DNA from: Nitzschia sp. pyKryTriq1
Taxonomy: Eukaryota > Bacillariophyta > Bacillariophyceae > Bacillariales > Bacillariaceae
DNA: 64,000 nucleotides
Direction: 5' to 3'
Assembly: GCA_956465555.1 (NCBI GenBank)
Contig: OY101116.1
Coordinates: 1,240,001-1,304,000 of the forward strand
Within the stretch, counting starts at the first letter, position 1, and each line of letters starts with the position of its first letter. A program made the translations under genes and the position numbers. The notes below the pieces were generated by a model. The model was given only the letters and a program-made list of their open reading frames with translations, was not told the origin of the DNA and did not search any database. This document shows positions 10,403 through 20,327 of this stretch, in pieces.

Positions 10403-10739
10403 CAACGCAACGACACCATTTTTACAGCGGCATCATCATCACGCAGGGCACAAAGGAAATGTCAAGCGACCACTTCGACCGTTTATTTGAGTCGTGTTTA
10501 TTAGTGTTACGTAATTCGTATGTACAAAAATATCCATGACTGAAGCAAACGCAGTCCTCGGATGTTCATTCGAGATGCCGTCTGCTCGTACTGGAGCGGT
10601 AGGAGCTCTGCTGTAGGGTAGCTACTCTAGAGAGAGACTATTCTTTGGGGGGAAAGGTATGATACTTGCACACATGTGGGCCCATTTTCACTAAAATATC
10701 TTTTCTTCACTAGTAGTTCAGGTCGCCGGCTCTTTAACT
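10403..10739. other. Short intergenic spacer
   Basis: This holds the promoter of the RING gene (leftward) and the 3' end of the first PAP2 gene. A CTGTAGGGTAGCTACTCTAGAGAGAG block lies at about 10611-10636. No gene or further signal is seen. Confidence 0.5.
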
Positions 10740-11779
10740 TTACTCGTACCAGATACCATGGACCCAGCTTGCGACAGCAGCTCCTAATATCGAACCACCG
10801 ACAACATCTGCAGGGAAATGCTTATTGTCAACTATTCGACTTACCGCAATGAATCCAGCGAGTAGAATCGGAGAGTAGCAGAATATGGACTTTATTCTTT
10901 CCAGTCTCACAGCCCTCGTCTGAGTCATCACAAGTTCCCCACTGACGGAATCTTGACGCCACGCTCGCAGACTCGACACTCCAAATCTCCGCTCCAAGTA
11001 GAAGGAGAGTAGTCCTAGTCCACAAAACGACAGGCTTGAGTGACCCGACGGAAATGATTTCCTTGCCCCGTTGTCATCCCCACTAGAGCAGTACTCGTAG
11101 TTGTCATCAGGCACACAAACCTCGTAAAACAACGGCCGTAAGTAGCCAGCATAAAGTTTTGCTGAGTTGGTGAGCAAAATGGTCAATCCAATTGCCGTGC
11201 AGTAAACGCATGCCGTCTTGTGAATATCACTTCTTCCCAAGGAAAAACTTAACAGCCTGAAGTTACATTACAGGTCAGCTCTCATCTCTAACGATTGATA
11301 GATATATCATCCGAAAGATCGACTTACATCTGCAGTGCAAAGGGAAATATGGCACCATACAAAAAGAGCTCGCCGGCTACGAAAAAGAAGGATGAGATTA
11401 ATTTTCGTTTTCGCAATACCAGTACGAGTATTGTATCAATCTCCTTCTGTCAAACTTAAAACGTACGCGAGATAGTTTCACCTTCAAATGATTCATTGTA
11501 AACTTGGTTCAAAATATAATCACCAGTAGATTCAAGTTGTTGGTAGGGAATGGGTCTTTGTCTTGGATCCAGGTCGATGCACTCTACAGTAAAAGCAGAG
11601 GCAAGGATGATTGAAGAGAAAATCAACTCCAAGCCCTCGTGGGAGTAGCAGTAGGATTTCCATGTTCCCAATTGGTCGATCTGATGTGTCCGGTCATCAG
11701 CGCCGCCGTTGTTGGGATCCTCCATCAAAAGTCCATCTCGGTTGTTGTTCGTGGTTTCGTAACCTTCGAGCTCCGACAT
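10740..11779 (-). CDS. PAP2-type lipid phosphate phosphatase, copy A
   Basis: Exons are 11779-11467, 11376-11328 (49 bases) and 11256-10740, all GT-AG, giving 292 aa. All three PAP2 motifs are present: KLYAGYLRP, PSGHSS and SRIVDNKHFPAD (catalytic Arg, His, His-Asp). Hydrophobic segments give a five- or six-TM LPP/phosphatidate phosphatase. The N-terminal tail is hydrophilic (MSELEGYETTNNN). Likely reaction: dephosphorylation of phosphatidic acid, LPA or similar lipids at the ER or plasma membrane. It is the downstream member of a tandem pair; intron phases (1, 2) and the 49-base middle exon are the same in copy B. Confidence 0.9.
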
Positions 11780-12351
11780 TTCATAACGGGCGGGAGATGA
11801 GCAAAGGCAAAGGTGCAACGAGACTACGAATAAAACAGTACCGTAGTAGACTAGTGGCGAGAAGGAGTCGCAAACAATGATCAATGATTATTCAAAAGGA
11901 CATGATGTGCTGTGACACATCATCGCGATGATGTACGAGTACCTCTCCGTCGTTCTTCGCCATTCGCCATCTACCGGTATTCCCGTCATTTCTCGGCGGT
12001 CAAAAAGTGCACGCAGCCACGCGGCGATGTTTACCACATGACTCACCCGACCTCAAAGTTGAGATTGGCCTATTACATACGGTACCGGTAGCTTCCCGCC
12101 ATAGCTTTTCAATTCCTCTCTCTCTCTCTACTGTACTCTACCCGAGAGAGAATCTACGAGTAGTAGTACTGTAGTATGGAGTAGAGACCAGGGATTGGTC
12201 CCTGGTAGAGACAGCCCCCTCGCCACCACACTTGAATACCGCAAAATAATCAATACATTCCCACCGAATAATTCACAAGACGCAAAGAGTGTCTATGAGT
12301 TCTTGACCGTGTAAACTACAGGGACCCGTCTCATAAGTAGACTACTTGTCT
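11780..12351. other. Spacer between the tandem PAP2 genes
   Basis: No gene is seen. It contains a CTCTCTCTCT run at about 12118-12129, a hairpin with arms ACCAGGGA/TCCCTGGT at 12187-12206, and GTAGTAGTACTGTAG words. This must hold the promoter of copy A and the polyadenylation region of copy B. Confidence 0.5.
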
Positions 12352-13551
12352 TCATTCCACACTCCAGATATTATGGATCCACAAGGCAATGGAGAATCCC
12401 AAAACGGCCCCGCCCACCACGTCCGCAGGAAAATGATGGTTGTCTACAATGCGGCTCGTTGCAATAAACCCTGCTAGTAGCAATGGTGCTTTCGATAAAA
12501 TTGAGTAGATCCTTGATAGCCTGATAGGGTGATGATGATCCGATCGGTTGTGGTGGTGGTCTGTTTCAGAACTTGGCACTATCGAATGTTGTCCTCCTCG
12601 TGCTTGTTGTTCGCGAAATTTGGATACCCCGAAGCGTTGTTCTAGGTAGGAAGAAAAAAGTCCAAGACCGCAAAAGGCAAGACTTGAGTGGCCAGAGGGA
12701 AATGATAACCGTGCCTCATCGTTTTCATCGTCTCCACTGGTACATGTCTGATATTCGTCATCGGGGACACAAAGGTCGTAGAATATCGGTCGTAGATACC
12801 CAACATACACTTTGATCACATCTGTCAATATCAAAGTCAGTCCAATCCCCGCCAAATAGACGCAGAACGTTCGATGCGGATTGAAACTGTCCGAGAAATA
12901 ACCCAGCATTCTGCACGTAAAGCCAAGAAGATGAACGTTGTTAGATACCCTAGCATATCCATCAGTCGAATGAATCAGGATCATTGAGTGTCATAATATG
13001 TTGTGATCCGAGTATGTACTTGCATTTGACACAGAAACGGAAGTATTGCACCATAAAGAACCACTTCTCCGTCTGAATGATCGAATCATTATCATCATCA
13101 TCATCATCATCATGAATGAGATTTATCTGGTGGATGAAAGGAAGAATTGAGGGTACCGAAAGAAAATAACGCGTGACGTACCTGACACTATTTCTCTTTC
13201 GAGTAATTCGCCGTACATTTGGTTGATCACATAATATGCTTGTGTGGACGATGATGATGGTTCTTCCAACAACTGGAAAGGTATTGGACGTTGTCGAGGC
13301 TTGATTGCAATAAAGTCAAGTAGAAGACCGGTGATCAAGAGAAGTAGACAAAAACTCAGCTCCATAGCCTCAAAAGAGGAACAATATATTCGGCATGCCT
13401 CCAATTGGTTCCGGTCATCATCATCATTATTATTTGTTGATGCCTCTCTCCTCTCGTCACCAATGCTCGCATCGTCCTCGAGCGAGTCTTCGTCGTGATG
13501 ATTCGGTTCGGTATCCTCTACCTCACCCGTAAACTCCATTGGGTGCACCAT
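12352..13551 (-). CDS. PAP2-type lipid phosphate phosphatase, copy B (GC-AG intron)
   Basis: Exons are 13551-13182, 13072-13024 (49 bases) and 12910-12352, giving 325 aa. PAP2 motifs are KVYVGYLRP, PSGHSS and SRIVDNHHFPAD. It parallels copy A along its length (RQRPIP, YGAI.PF, AGIGLTL, YLRP.FYDLCVPDD). A longer acidic N-terminal tail and a His-rich insert (HHHNRSDHHH) distinguish it. The second intron (12911-13023) starts with GC (AT|GCAAGT) where copy A has AT|GTAAGT in the same place and phase. No GT in the neighbourhood keeps the frame, so a GC-AG intron is the best reading. Met at 13539 is an alternative start. Confidence 0.88.
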
Positions 13552-13994
13552 CGGGGTGATATCTCAAGACTAATTATATAGTGGTGACGATGACGGTGAC
13601 TACCTTCGATCGTTGCGATGTCATTTTGTAGTCTATTCGTAAGGTTCGCATCATCGTTGCGTTTGTTGATCGTGTTGTTGTTGTGGCCAATTTCGAAAAT
13701 TCAAATTGGGGGGATTTCCAAAATATCGTTAAGTCCAATCAGTCGATTGATCAGGATTCTGCCGCGCGTGAGCGCGTGATGCATCATCTGGCCGGGCGAA
13801 CACCCGCGCCAGAAAATGATGGAATCTTCACGCCGAGCGATCGAGAGCAAAAGCGAGAGCGAAAGATACGATCGATGCGAGCATCATCGCATTGAAAATG
13901 ATGGCACCTTGCTCCTTGCGGTGTGTTGCCAACAGACGGCATTTCTATTTTGTTTATTTGGACAAGCAAGGAAACCTTTCAGCCAGTCAGCATC
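13552..13994. other. Divergent promoter between PAP2 copy B and topoisomerase VI B-like gene
   Basis: No convincing gene is seen. A 70-codon plus-strand frame from 13683 and a 135-codon frame from 13816 overlap the topoisomerase start in other frames and lack motifs. GCGCGTGAGCGCGTGATG near 13763 is a local CG-rich patch. Confidence 0.5.
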
Positions 13995-14267
13995 ATGGCC
14001 CTCCAAGCCTTTCATGCAAACCCAAACATTGGAGGCTTCGGTAACGAGAATTCGGCAGCATGGTTCCTTCTCGGCGAACCCGACAAGAACAACAACAAGT
14101 CGGCCAGAAAGAGCCACAACCACGACAGGAATGCTGCTTCTACCACGACTCATCCGTATCCTCCCCGAGCGGGAACCACCAATCCTGCAGACGAGAGTGG
14201 CGACGCCCTTTGTCAGATCGTAAAGGAGCTAGTGGACAACGCGGTAGATGCGTGTGAGGCAGCTCGG

Positions 14268-14300
<33 letters not shown>

Positions 14301-16507
14301 TCGGATGCTGGTGACGATGGTAAAGTCTATCGCGTGAAGGTTGAAATCCTTCCCTATAACCAGAATGACAGCGAAGAAGATGACAATGAAGACAATGAAG
14401 ATAATGACGAGATTCTGCAAGTGACAGTGTCCGACAATGGCACTGGAATGAAAGATATTCAGGCCTGCGTCAACGCATTTCAAAGCAGTAAAGGAGGAAG
14501 GGATGCAGCAGCAAACAGCACCACTGTTGGTCGGTATGGAATTGGTCTGACTCTCTGTCTCTTGCACGCGCAGCGACTGGTGCCAGGCACCTATTCGTGC
14601 ATCACATCGGCGACGAAAGAGGCCCGGGGTTTCAAACGCGCTCTATATTTCGTCGATACTGCGGGGGATAGTGTGGAGTGCCACCGAGAAGAGGAGGTCG
14701 CAAAGGGCACCGCCGAAGAGAGTGGGACCTGCGTGAGCCTCTTGGTACCGGTAAGTACTGTAGCGTGCGCATGACTTGATGCTGGCGTCCGATCGATCTG
14801 CCGCTTGCTCGGCAACGCTGACGCTGCATTCATTATCCGTATGCCGTGTCGTGATGCACTGGGCTTGGCTGTACCTGGTACTGTTCTGTACAATAGGGAG
14901 GAAGAGCCGCACAGGCCGCATGGAAACGGCTGGAGATCTATTTGAGAAGATTCCAGCTCAGTTCAGTGCAATGTAGTATTGAAGTGTTGGCCCCAACGTT
15001 GTGCAAAGTTCCACTTCACATAGTCCGCACCACACCCAGAAGTCTTGAGGGGGGCGCTATACACACTTTATCCCAGGATACATCCTCCGCCAAGGAGCAG
15101 CTGAATGAAGCCCTGGACATGGAAGATAAAGATGAGGATGATTCAGATGAAGATCGCAAAGCTCGAAAGACGAGGAACCAAGAATCCTTTAGTGTCGAAC
15201 GAAAAGTTGTACAGGGCATGGCTCAAAAGTATGGCTACTTCAAAAGCCCCCTCAAAGTTCAAAATATCGCACATTCGGAGCATCCAATTCGTATTGCAGG
15301 TAGTGCAACCGTGCAGCGCAGTGGCCCAAACCCTCCAGCCCCCACGCTAACGGTAGATATTCTCGTGAGTCCCCATGAAGAGACCCCAGCACGACGTGAT
15401 GATTCTTCCCATGAGTCGACAGCCTGCCTTGAACTCGTCCGCATGGTCAACTCGGTGCCTCTGCTCGACGGAGCCGAAAGCGTTGTTTGCGGGCTTGTGA
15501 AAGCATTACAAAGCTCAGTGATATGGGCTTCGTTCGGTTTGTCCTTTCTTGGGACTGCTGGCAATGAGCAGGACAACTCTTGGACCAATACCTTTGCTAT
15601 TCGAGATAGCGACCAGGTCGCTCCCTTTTTCCAAAGCCACAATCATCAACTGTGGGAGGACAAGCAAGAACCAAAAAATGATCGAGATGGTGACGAAGAC
15701 CAAGAGACGGGTCGGAAGAGAAGGACACGAGAAATGGGCAGAGTGATGATGCCAGCGAAGGTCCGACTTGGCAAGATCTTGATTCTGGTCGACATTGTCG
15801 CTATCCCGTCCATGCTCCCACTGCCCACGCTCTCGAAAGGGCGACTGCCTATAAATCATTTGCCAATCACGCAGGCATTTCATCTTGGCCTTCGTGATTG
15901 CCTACGAAGCCTTCAGCTCACCAGTCCTGGTCTCTTATTGACGGCGATGCAACTTCGCACTGTTGAACGAGATGTGCGATACATTCCACTCATGGCGAGC
16001 GCTGCGGCAGGCATCCTTAGTCGAATGCAAGACCAAGCAAAGCGGCAGCAACTTTTGAGAAAAGTGAAACGGATGAATGATGAAGATGAAGATGGAGTAG
16101 GGCTCGGCGTCTTGGGAGATCGCGAAGCAGCTTTGCATGGCGATGAAATCGTCCGTATTGTCGAGAGGAGGACAGCCGCTGCTATACTAACCATGGAAAG
16201 TGCAAAGAAGCAGAGCAGAAAAAGGGTCAAATCTACAAAGAAAACTGAACTTGACAACACTCATGAATACAGTGATCTTGAGAACTCTGATGAGGATGGA
16301 GGTCGTAGCATCAGGACCGATGAAGGATCGCCCCCTCGAAATCGTGTTCATACTGTAACAATGGAGAGTCAGTCCCTGGATGATGTCTCGTTCCATTCGG
16401 TGTCTCCGTTGAAAGAAACCCATGCACAAAATAACAAGCTTGATGCTGGGCCACTGGTTGGCGTTCCACTGGAGTGTGACGATGACGACGATGATGAATG
16501 GTGGTAA
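13995..16507 (+). CDS. TOP6B: DNA topoisomerase VI subunit B-like GHKL ATPase
   Basis: Exon 1 is 13995-14750 and exon 2 is 14897-16507 (146-base intron, phase 0), giving 788 aa. GHKL ATPase motifs appear in order: N-box VKELVDNAVDACEA (Glu78, Asn82), SDNGTGM (Asp147) and GRYGIGLT (179-186). Downstream text such as WKRLEIYLRRFQ and the TAMQLRTVERDVRYIP region fits the transducer and C-terminal part of TOP6B, which with a Spo11/TOP6A subunit decatenates DNA during endoreduplication. Oddities are ten consecutive Gln codons (14271-14300) inserted just after the N-box, acidic inserts (NDSEEDDNEDNEDND) and an acidic tail ending WW. Other GHKL families (MutL, Hsp90) fit less well. Confidence 0.72.
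14271..14300 (+). repeat. CAG trinucleotide run encoding ten Gln
   Basis: Nine CAG codons and one CAA form a polyglutamine tract inside the ATPase domain of the topoisomerase VI B-like gene, between the N-box helix and the next strand. It is likely length-polymorphic. Confidence 0.9.
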
Positions 16508-16558
16508 ACAAAGAGCTTTTTATGGGAATGAATACAAGGAGTCGTCAGGACCCTTTCC

Positions 16559-17917
16559 CTAAATAAGCCCTCGTTCTATATCCCACACGTCTCCAAGAGG
16601 ACCTTTTCGTTTAGCAACCACTTTCTCTATGGCTTCAATCTCGTCTTGTTTCAACTGAAACGAGTGGCTTTGAACATTCTCCTCGATGTGATCTTTATTG
16701 CGCACTCCAATTAGGACGGAAGCTACAGATGGGGTCTGCAAAACAAAACGCTGCGCAACGTTCGCAATGGTCGCCTCGGTGCACCGTCCGTCTCGCCGAA
16801 CCTCCTTCGCAACAGCATCCATCGTTTGTAGAAGGCTTTGAACAAGGTTCCAATCCCCAAAACGATCCGCCGTTTTGCTGTACATCCTCATACTTGCAGT
16901 AGTCAGTTGATCCTGTGATGGCGGACCTTTTCCGAGGAAATTGTTGCTAAGGATGCCACTGCCAACCGTGCCAAATGCAATGGTACTGATATCATTTCCA
17001 GTACACCATTCAGTCATGCCGCTCTGGACGGGTCGACGATCCAAAGCCGAGAGCTGTACTTGATGAGATACCAAAGGGACGCCAGCTGCTTTCAATTCTT
17101 TCAATCGTTTCAAGTCAAAGTTGGTTGCTCCAATTTCTTGGATCAGGCCCTCTTCCCTCAGTTCCGATAACCATAGGGCAACAGTAGTATATCGTTTTAC
17201 ACTATAATCACCCCAGAAAAACGCAACCAGAGGCAATCGATCGACTTGAAGCCGCTCACATGCTCGTAGGATTCTTTGTTTGACTTCAGCTCGGTTGATT
17301 TCCTGCATCGGGGAGTCATAAATTGAGAAAGGTTGAAGTACGAGATGAATCATAATTACTGAGCACAGGACACTTACCTCAAGGTATCGAAAGCAACAGA
17401 ACTTTGTGCATGGAATAGCCCCTGGCTGAGATTTGACGAATTTTCCCACAATCAACTCGCTGGGGCCATAAATGTCAGCGGTGTCGAGTGTCGTGATTCC
17501 AGCATCATAATGTGCTTGCATATTTTGAATAGCATCAACTTCACGGTAGATTCCGTGTCCTCCAGCAAGTTGCCAGTACCCTTGAATTGTCCGCGATATT
17601 CGTAAACTGCTTTTTCCTCCTGCCAGCGCGACTGTCGGAATTGTAACTTTCGAACTGCTCAGAGCAGTCCTTTCGTCTGCCATGGATGTCTTTGGGAGAA
17701 GAAGACCTGAAGCCGCAGCAGCAAACGAAGTTTCAAGGATCTGCCTGCGGGATATTTGATTATTGTTTTCGAATGGTCTTTCATCGGAGGGAAGCATCTT
17801 CATCTGCACACTACTTTGGCATACACTATCCATACTTTCTAGGAAGGCCTCAACCTGCATGATGTGCATTGCACAAAAAGCGACGATCGCCACTGTTTTT
17901 AAGCTCCCAGACACCAT
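16559..17917 (-). CDS. Plastid/thylakoid-targeted aldo/keto reductase family protein
   Basis: Exon 1 is 17917-17378 and exon 2 is 17302-16559; the 75-base intron has no stop and is a multiple of three. The product is 427 aa. Residues 1-24 are a signal peptide ending VEA|F, the plastid-import signature. A second targeting element, SRRQIL then an Ala-rich hydrophobic run and SMA|DE (57-80), looks like a twin-arginine thylakoid-lumen signal. The AKR barrel follows: TLDTADIYG, LREEGLIQEIGATNFD, VASVLIGVRNKDHIEENV. In the strand that normally carries the catalytic His (family FHWWDY) the sequence is AFFWGDYSVKRY, so His is replaced by Phe, and classical carbonyl reduction may be impaired. Convergent with the topoisomerase gene (51 bases apart). 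Confidence 0.82.
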   Translation of the reverse strand: MVSGSLKTVAIVAFCAMHIMQVEAFLESMDSVCQSSVQMKMLPSDERPFENNNQISRRQILETSFAAAASGLLLPKTSMADERTALSSSKVTIPTVALAGGKSSLRISRTIQGYWQLAGGHGIYREVDAIQNMQAHYDAGITTLDTADIYGPSELIVGKFVKSQPGAIPCTKFCCFRYLEVSVLCSVIMIHLVLQPFSIYDSPMQEINRAEVKQRILRACERLQVDRLPLVAFFWGDYSVKRYTTVALWLSELREEGLIQEIGATNFDLKRLKELKAAGVPLVSHQVQLSALDRRPVQSGMTEWCTGNDISTIAFGTVGSGILSNNFLGKGPPSQDQLTTASMRMYSKTADRFGDWNLVQSLLQTMDAVAKEVRRDGRCTEATIANVAQRFVLQTPSVASVLIGVRNKDHIEENVQSHSFQLKQDEIEAIEKVVAKRKGPLGDVWDIERGLI

Positions 17918-18226
17918 GTTTGAGCGTTTCGACTTAGCAAAAAAGTAGTCTACGCGCGACAAAATGAACTCCAACAGTGGCTTGGTGCGTGTGATGATGA
18001 TTGATGACAGATCAAATTTTTGTCTCATCACTCATCACTCTCATATCATGATGCCTCTTCTCGCTTGCATCCCGATCCACGATCTACCATACTACTCGTA
18101 CTTGTACCGGGCGGTACGAGAGTACGGTACCAGGTACCATAGGTATCGGCTTTTTCGGCAAAAGTGCGTCATCGTCGCGAGGAGTGATGGGGTGAGTGCG
18201 TGTCGTCGCAGTCTTCTCTATCATCG

Positions 18227-18251
18227 GCATGGACCAATTATTGGTCCATGC
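18227..18251. promoter_or_regulatory. 25-base palindrome with inverted CCAAT boxes
   Basis: Arms GCATGGACCAAT and ATTGGTCCATGC flank a single central T: 12 perfect base pairs. Each arm contains a CCAAT/ATTGG element. It sits 310 bases from one start codon and 376 from the other, in a divergent promoter. Regulatory function is inference. Confidence 0.5.
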
Positions 18252-18400
18252 TCATCGGCTACTACTATCGGGTCGAGTCGGTCAGTCGAGGAGGGCATTG
18301 GTAAGCTCGGATTAGTCGTACATTTGTGGTCCAGGCAGTCGAAGATTCATACGTCATTTTCACCCCGCCCAAATAATGAAAGATGCAACAAAATAAGCAA

Positions 18401-18435
18401 CAATTTCTAATGGCCAAAATGGCCATTGGAAATTG
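18401..18435. repeat. Hairpin-forming inverted repeat
   Basis: CAATTTCTAATGGCCA (18401-18416), loop AAA, then TGGCCATTGGAAATTG (18420-18435). Fifteen of sixteen positions pair and the odd one is a G-T. More TGGC/GCCA words follow to about 18460. No mobile-element ends or target duplications were recognised. Confidence 0.7.
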
Positions 18436-18627
18436 GCATTCCACATGCCAAACAAGGCATCAACGATCAACGTTGTGAAACTGTTGAATACTCAAAGGCC
18501 CGGCTCATTGTCGTCCTTCCTTTGCATTGGTGGGCGAAGGAGTTTATAAAGTGCTTGCGTCGAGGAGACAGAACCGCTCCAACGTAACTTCGAGACGTAG
18601 ATTTCCAAACAAATTCCGGGGAGTCGT

Positions 18628-19920
18628 ATGATGGTGGCTATTCCGTCCTTTCTCTGTGGCATTATTGCTCTGGCTTGTTGCCAATCGCTGGTATCTAGTT
18701 TCGAATTCAAGGCCTTTCAACATATCCACCCCCGAGATCCAACACACGGTGATGCAGAAACTGAAGCTGGTTTGTTTTCGAGGAAAAGTTTTCTCGCCAA
18801 GTCTGCGCAAATCGCACTGATGCCTACTTCATTTGTGGTTTCCCCGGAACACGCCAACGCTGCTGCACCAATAACGGAGAAAGAGACAGATAGCTTGGGC
18901 GTCTTAGCGAAAAGAGCTCTGCGACCAAAACCTCCAAAGCTGCTTCGACGAAAGCTTTCCCAAGACTTTGCAGTCTTATTGATGAGATCTTCCTATGATG
19001 CTTTGGATCAACTCGACTGTGTCGCTATGGTACGTACAGTACGTTATCGTTTGGACCACGTGCTTCAGGGTCCAAGCTGTCAGTGCAGGCGTCCATGAGA
19101 CTAAACTCATTCATGAACAACGAAATTTGATTGTGAGCAGGATCAGTTCCAACGAGATTTCTTCTTGATACGCCGCTCGGAATACGAGCCTTACATCAAA
19201 GCGTTGGGTCCTGGTTTGGTTCAGCAAGGTGACTTGACAGATCCGTACTACTTTGACTTCATTTCTCTGGCACAATATGAAACAATCAATCGAGAAATTT
19301 CGCAGAATCCCCCACTCGTATTTGAGGAACAAAAGCCAATCGACCAGGGCGAGGACAGGCCCCAAAAATTTGTTCCTGTGGTCATCAAACGGGATCCATC
19401 TTTGACCAATGATAGGCTTGCGCCAGAGCATAGCAAAATGGTGGGAAGGGCAATCTTGGATCGCCTTGAAGAGATATTTAGCGACACGAAATCGGCGATT
19501 CCAAAAATTGAGCCAGGAAGTCGTCCAGATGGAGGTAAGGGTGGATCTCGATGTTGTGGCTTTCACTGTTTGCGCTTTGCTGTCATCTGACTGTGATTGA
19601 TTGATTTATTCTGTAATGTTTGTATGAAAGAAATTATTCTGGCAACAGTGCGACAGCTTGTTAATGTTTTCCTTATCAATGGCTATGCTATGGGGGGATC
19701 TGTTTCGATGTCCAAAGAGAATGGGACCAAAATTGTCATATCTTTGAATTCACCAGCAACATTGTGGGGTGGAAAGATTCTGCAGAGTGAGAGAGCAAAG
19801 CTGAACAATAACTTTCTACTCAAAGCTGCGATGGAACTAGTGAATAGGGCTGGATACTACTCGGCATCCTCATCCATCAAATATGACGGTACGAGCGAGG
19901 AAATCACAATAACGATATGA
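18628..19920 (+). CDS. Plastid-targeted protein of unknown function
   Basis: Exons are 18628-19029, 19141-19534 and 19649-19920 (introns 111 and 114 bases), giving 355 aa. A signal peptide (about 1-24, LVSS|FEF) is followed by Phe, the plastid-import mark. A second element, FSRKSFLAKSAQIALMPTSF..EHANA, looks like a thylakoid-lumen signal with Arg-Lys instead of Arg-Arg. The mature part is mixed alpha/beta (LDRLEEIFSDTKSAIPKI; ATLWGGKILQSERAKLNNNFLLKAAMELVNRAGYY) without a family I recognise. It shares a divergent promoter with the lumenal aldo/keto reductase, so co-expression is plausible. Confidence 0.75.
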
Positions 19921-20327
19921 TAATATGATAATATTGGATACAGATCTATCCATTGGCGATGACTAAGCACGAAGTAGGATTGCATAGAAGATGCCGGTAC
20001 AGTACGGAATAGGAGTAGGAAGTACCGAACAGTGGTAGTAGAGAAAGTTGGGTCCCGAATTGGGGTCCCCGAAGATACGGTCGTATCGGTCGACTCAAAA
20101 AATTTCAAACCAGCGGAAAAGGCGAAACGCGACGAAACAAGAAACAATGCGACGAGACGGGAAACGAGAGACGATGGCATTCGTTCAAGTGGAACCATCA
20201 TTGCAGCAACCCCGCCATCCATAATCTCCAAGCAAAAGTGTTGAAGCCAAATTGCCAAAGCGTCGAATTGGTTCCTACAAGTACCGTGGTGGCCCTCATC
20301 GAGTAGCAAACTTTTGAACCGCTTACA
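19921..20327. other. Intergenic spacer
   Basis: GATAATATGATAATATTGG follows the stop and may be part of the 3' end. At 20100-20175 the strand is purine-rich (AAGGCGAAACGCGACGAAACAAGAAAC), close to the next start. A 70-codon frame here is mostly Arg/Glu/Asp/Thr from the purine run and is not supported as a gene. Confidence 0.5.

Larger units (their letters stand above)
17918..18627. other. Divergent promoter of two plastid-protein genes, with palindromes
   Basis: This spacer lies between two leftward/rightward genes whose products both carry plastid-import signals. It contains GTACCGGGCGGTACGAGAGTACGGTACC-type words at 18103-18140, a perfect palindrome with inverted CCAAT boxes (18227-18251) and a 16-base-arm hairpin (18401-18435), both listed separately. 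Open frames across it have no motif. Confidence 0.6.
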
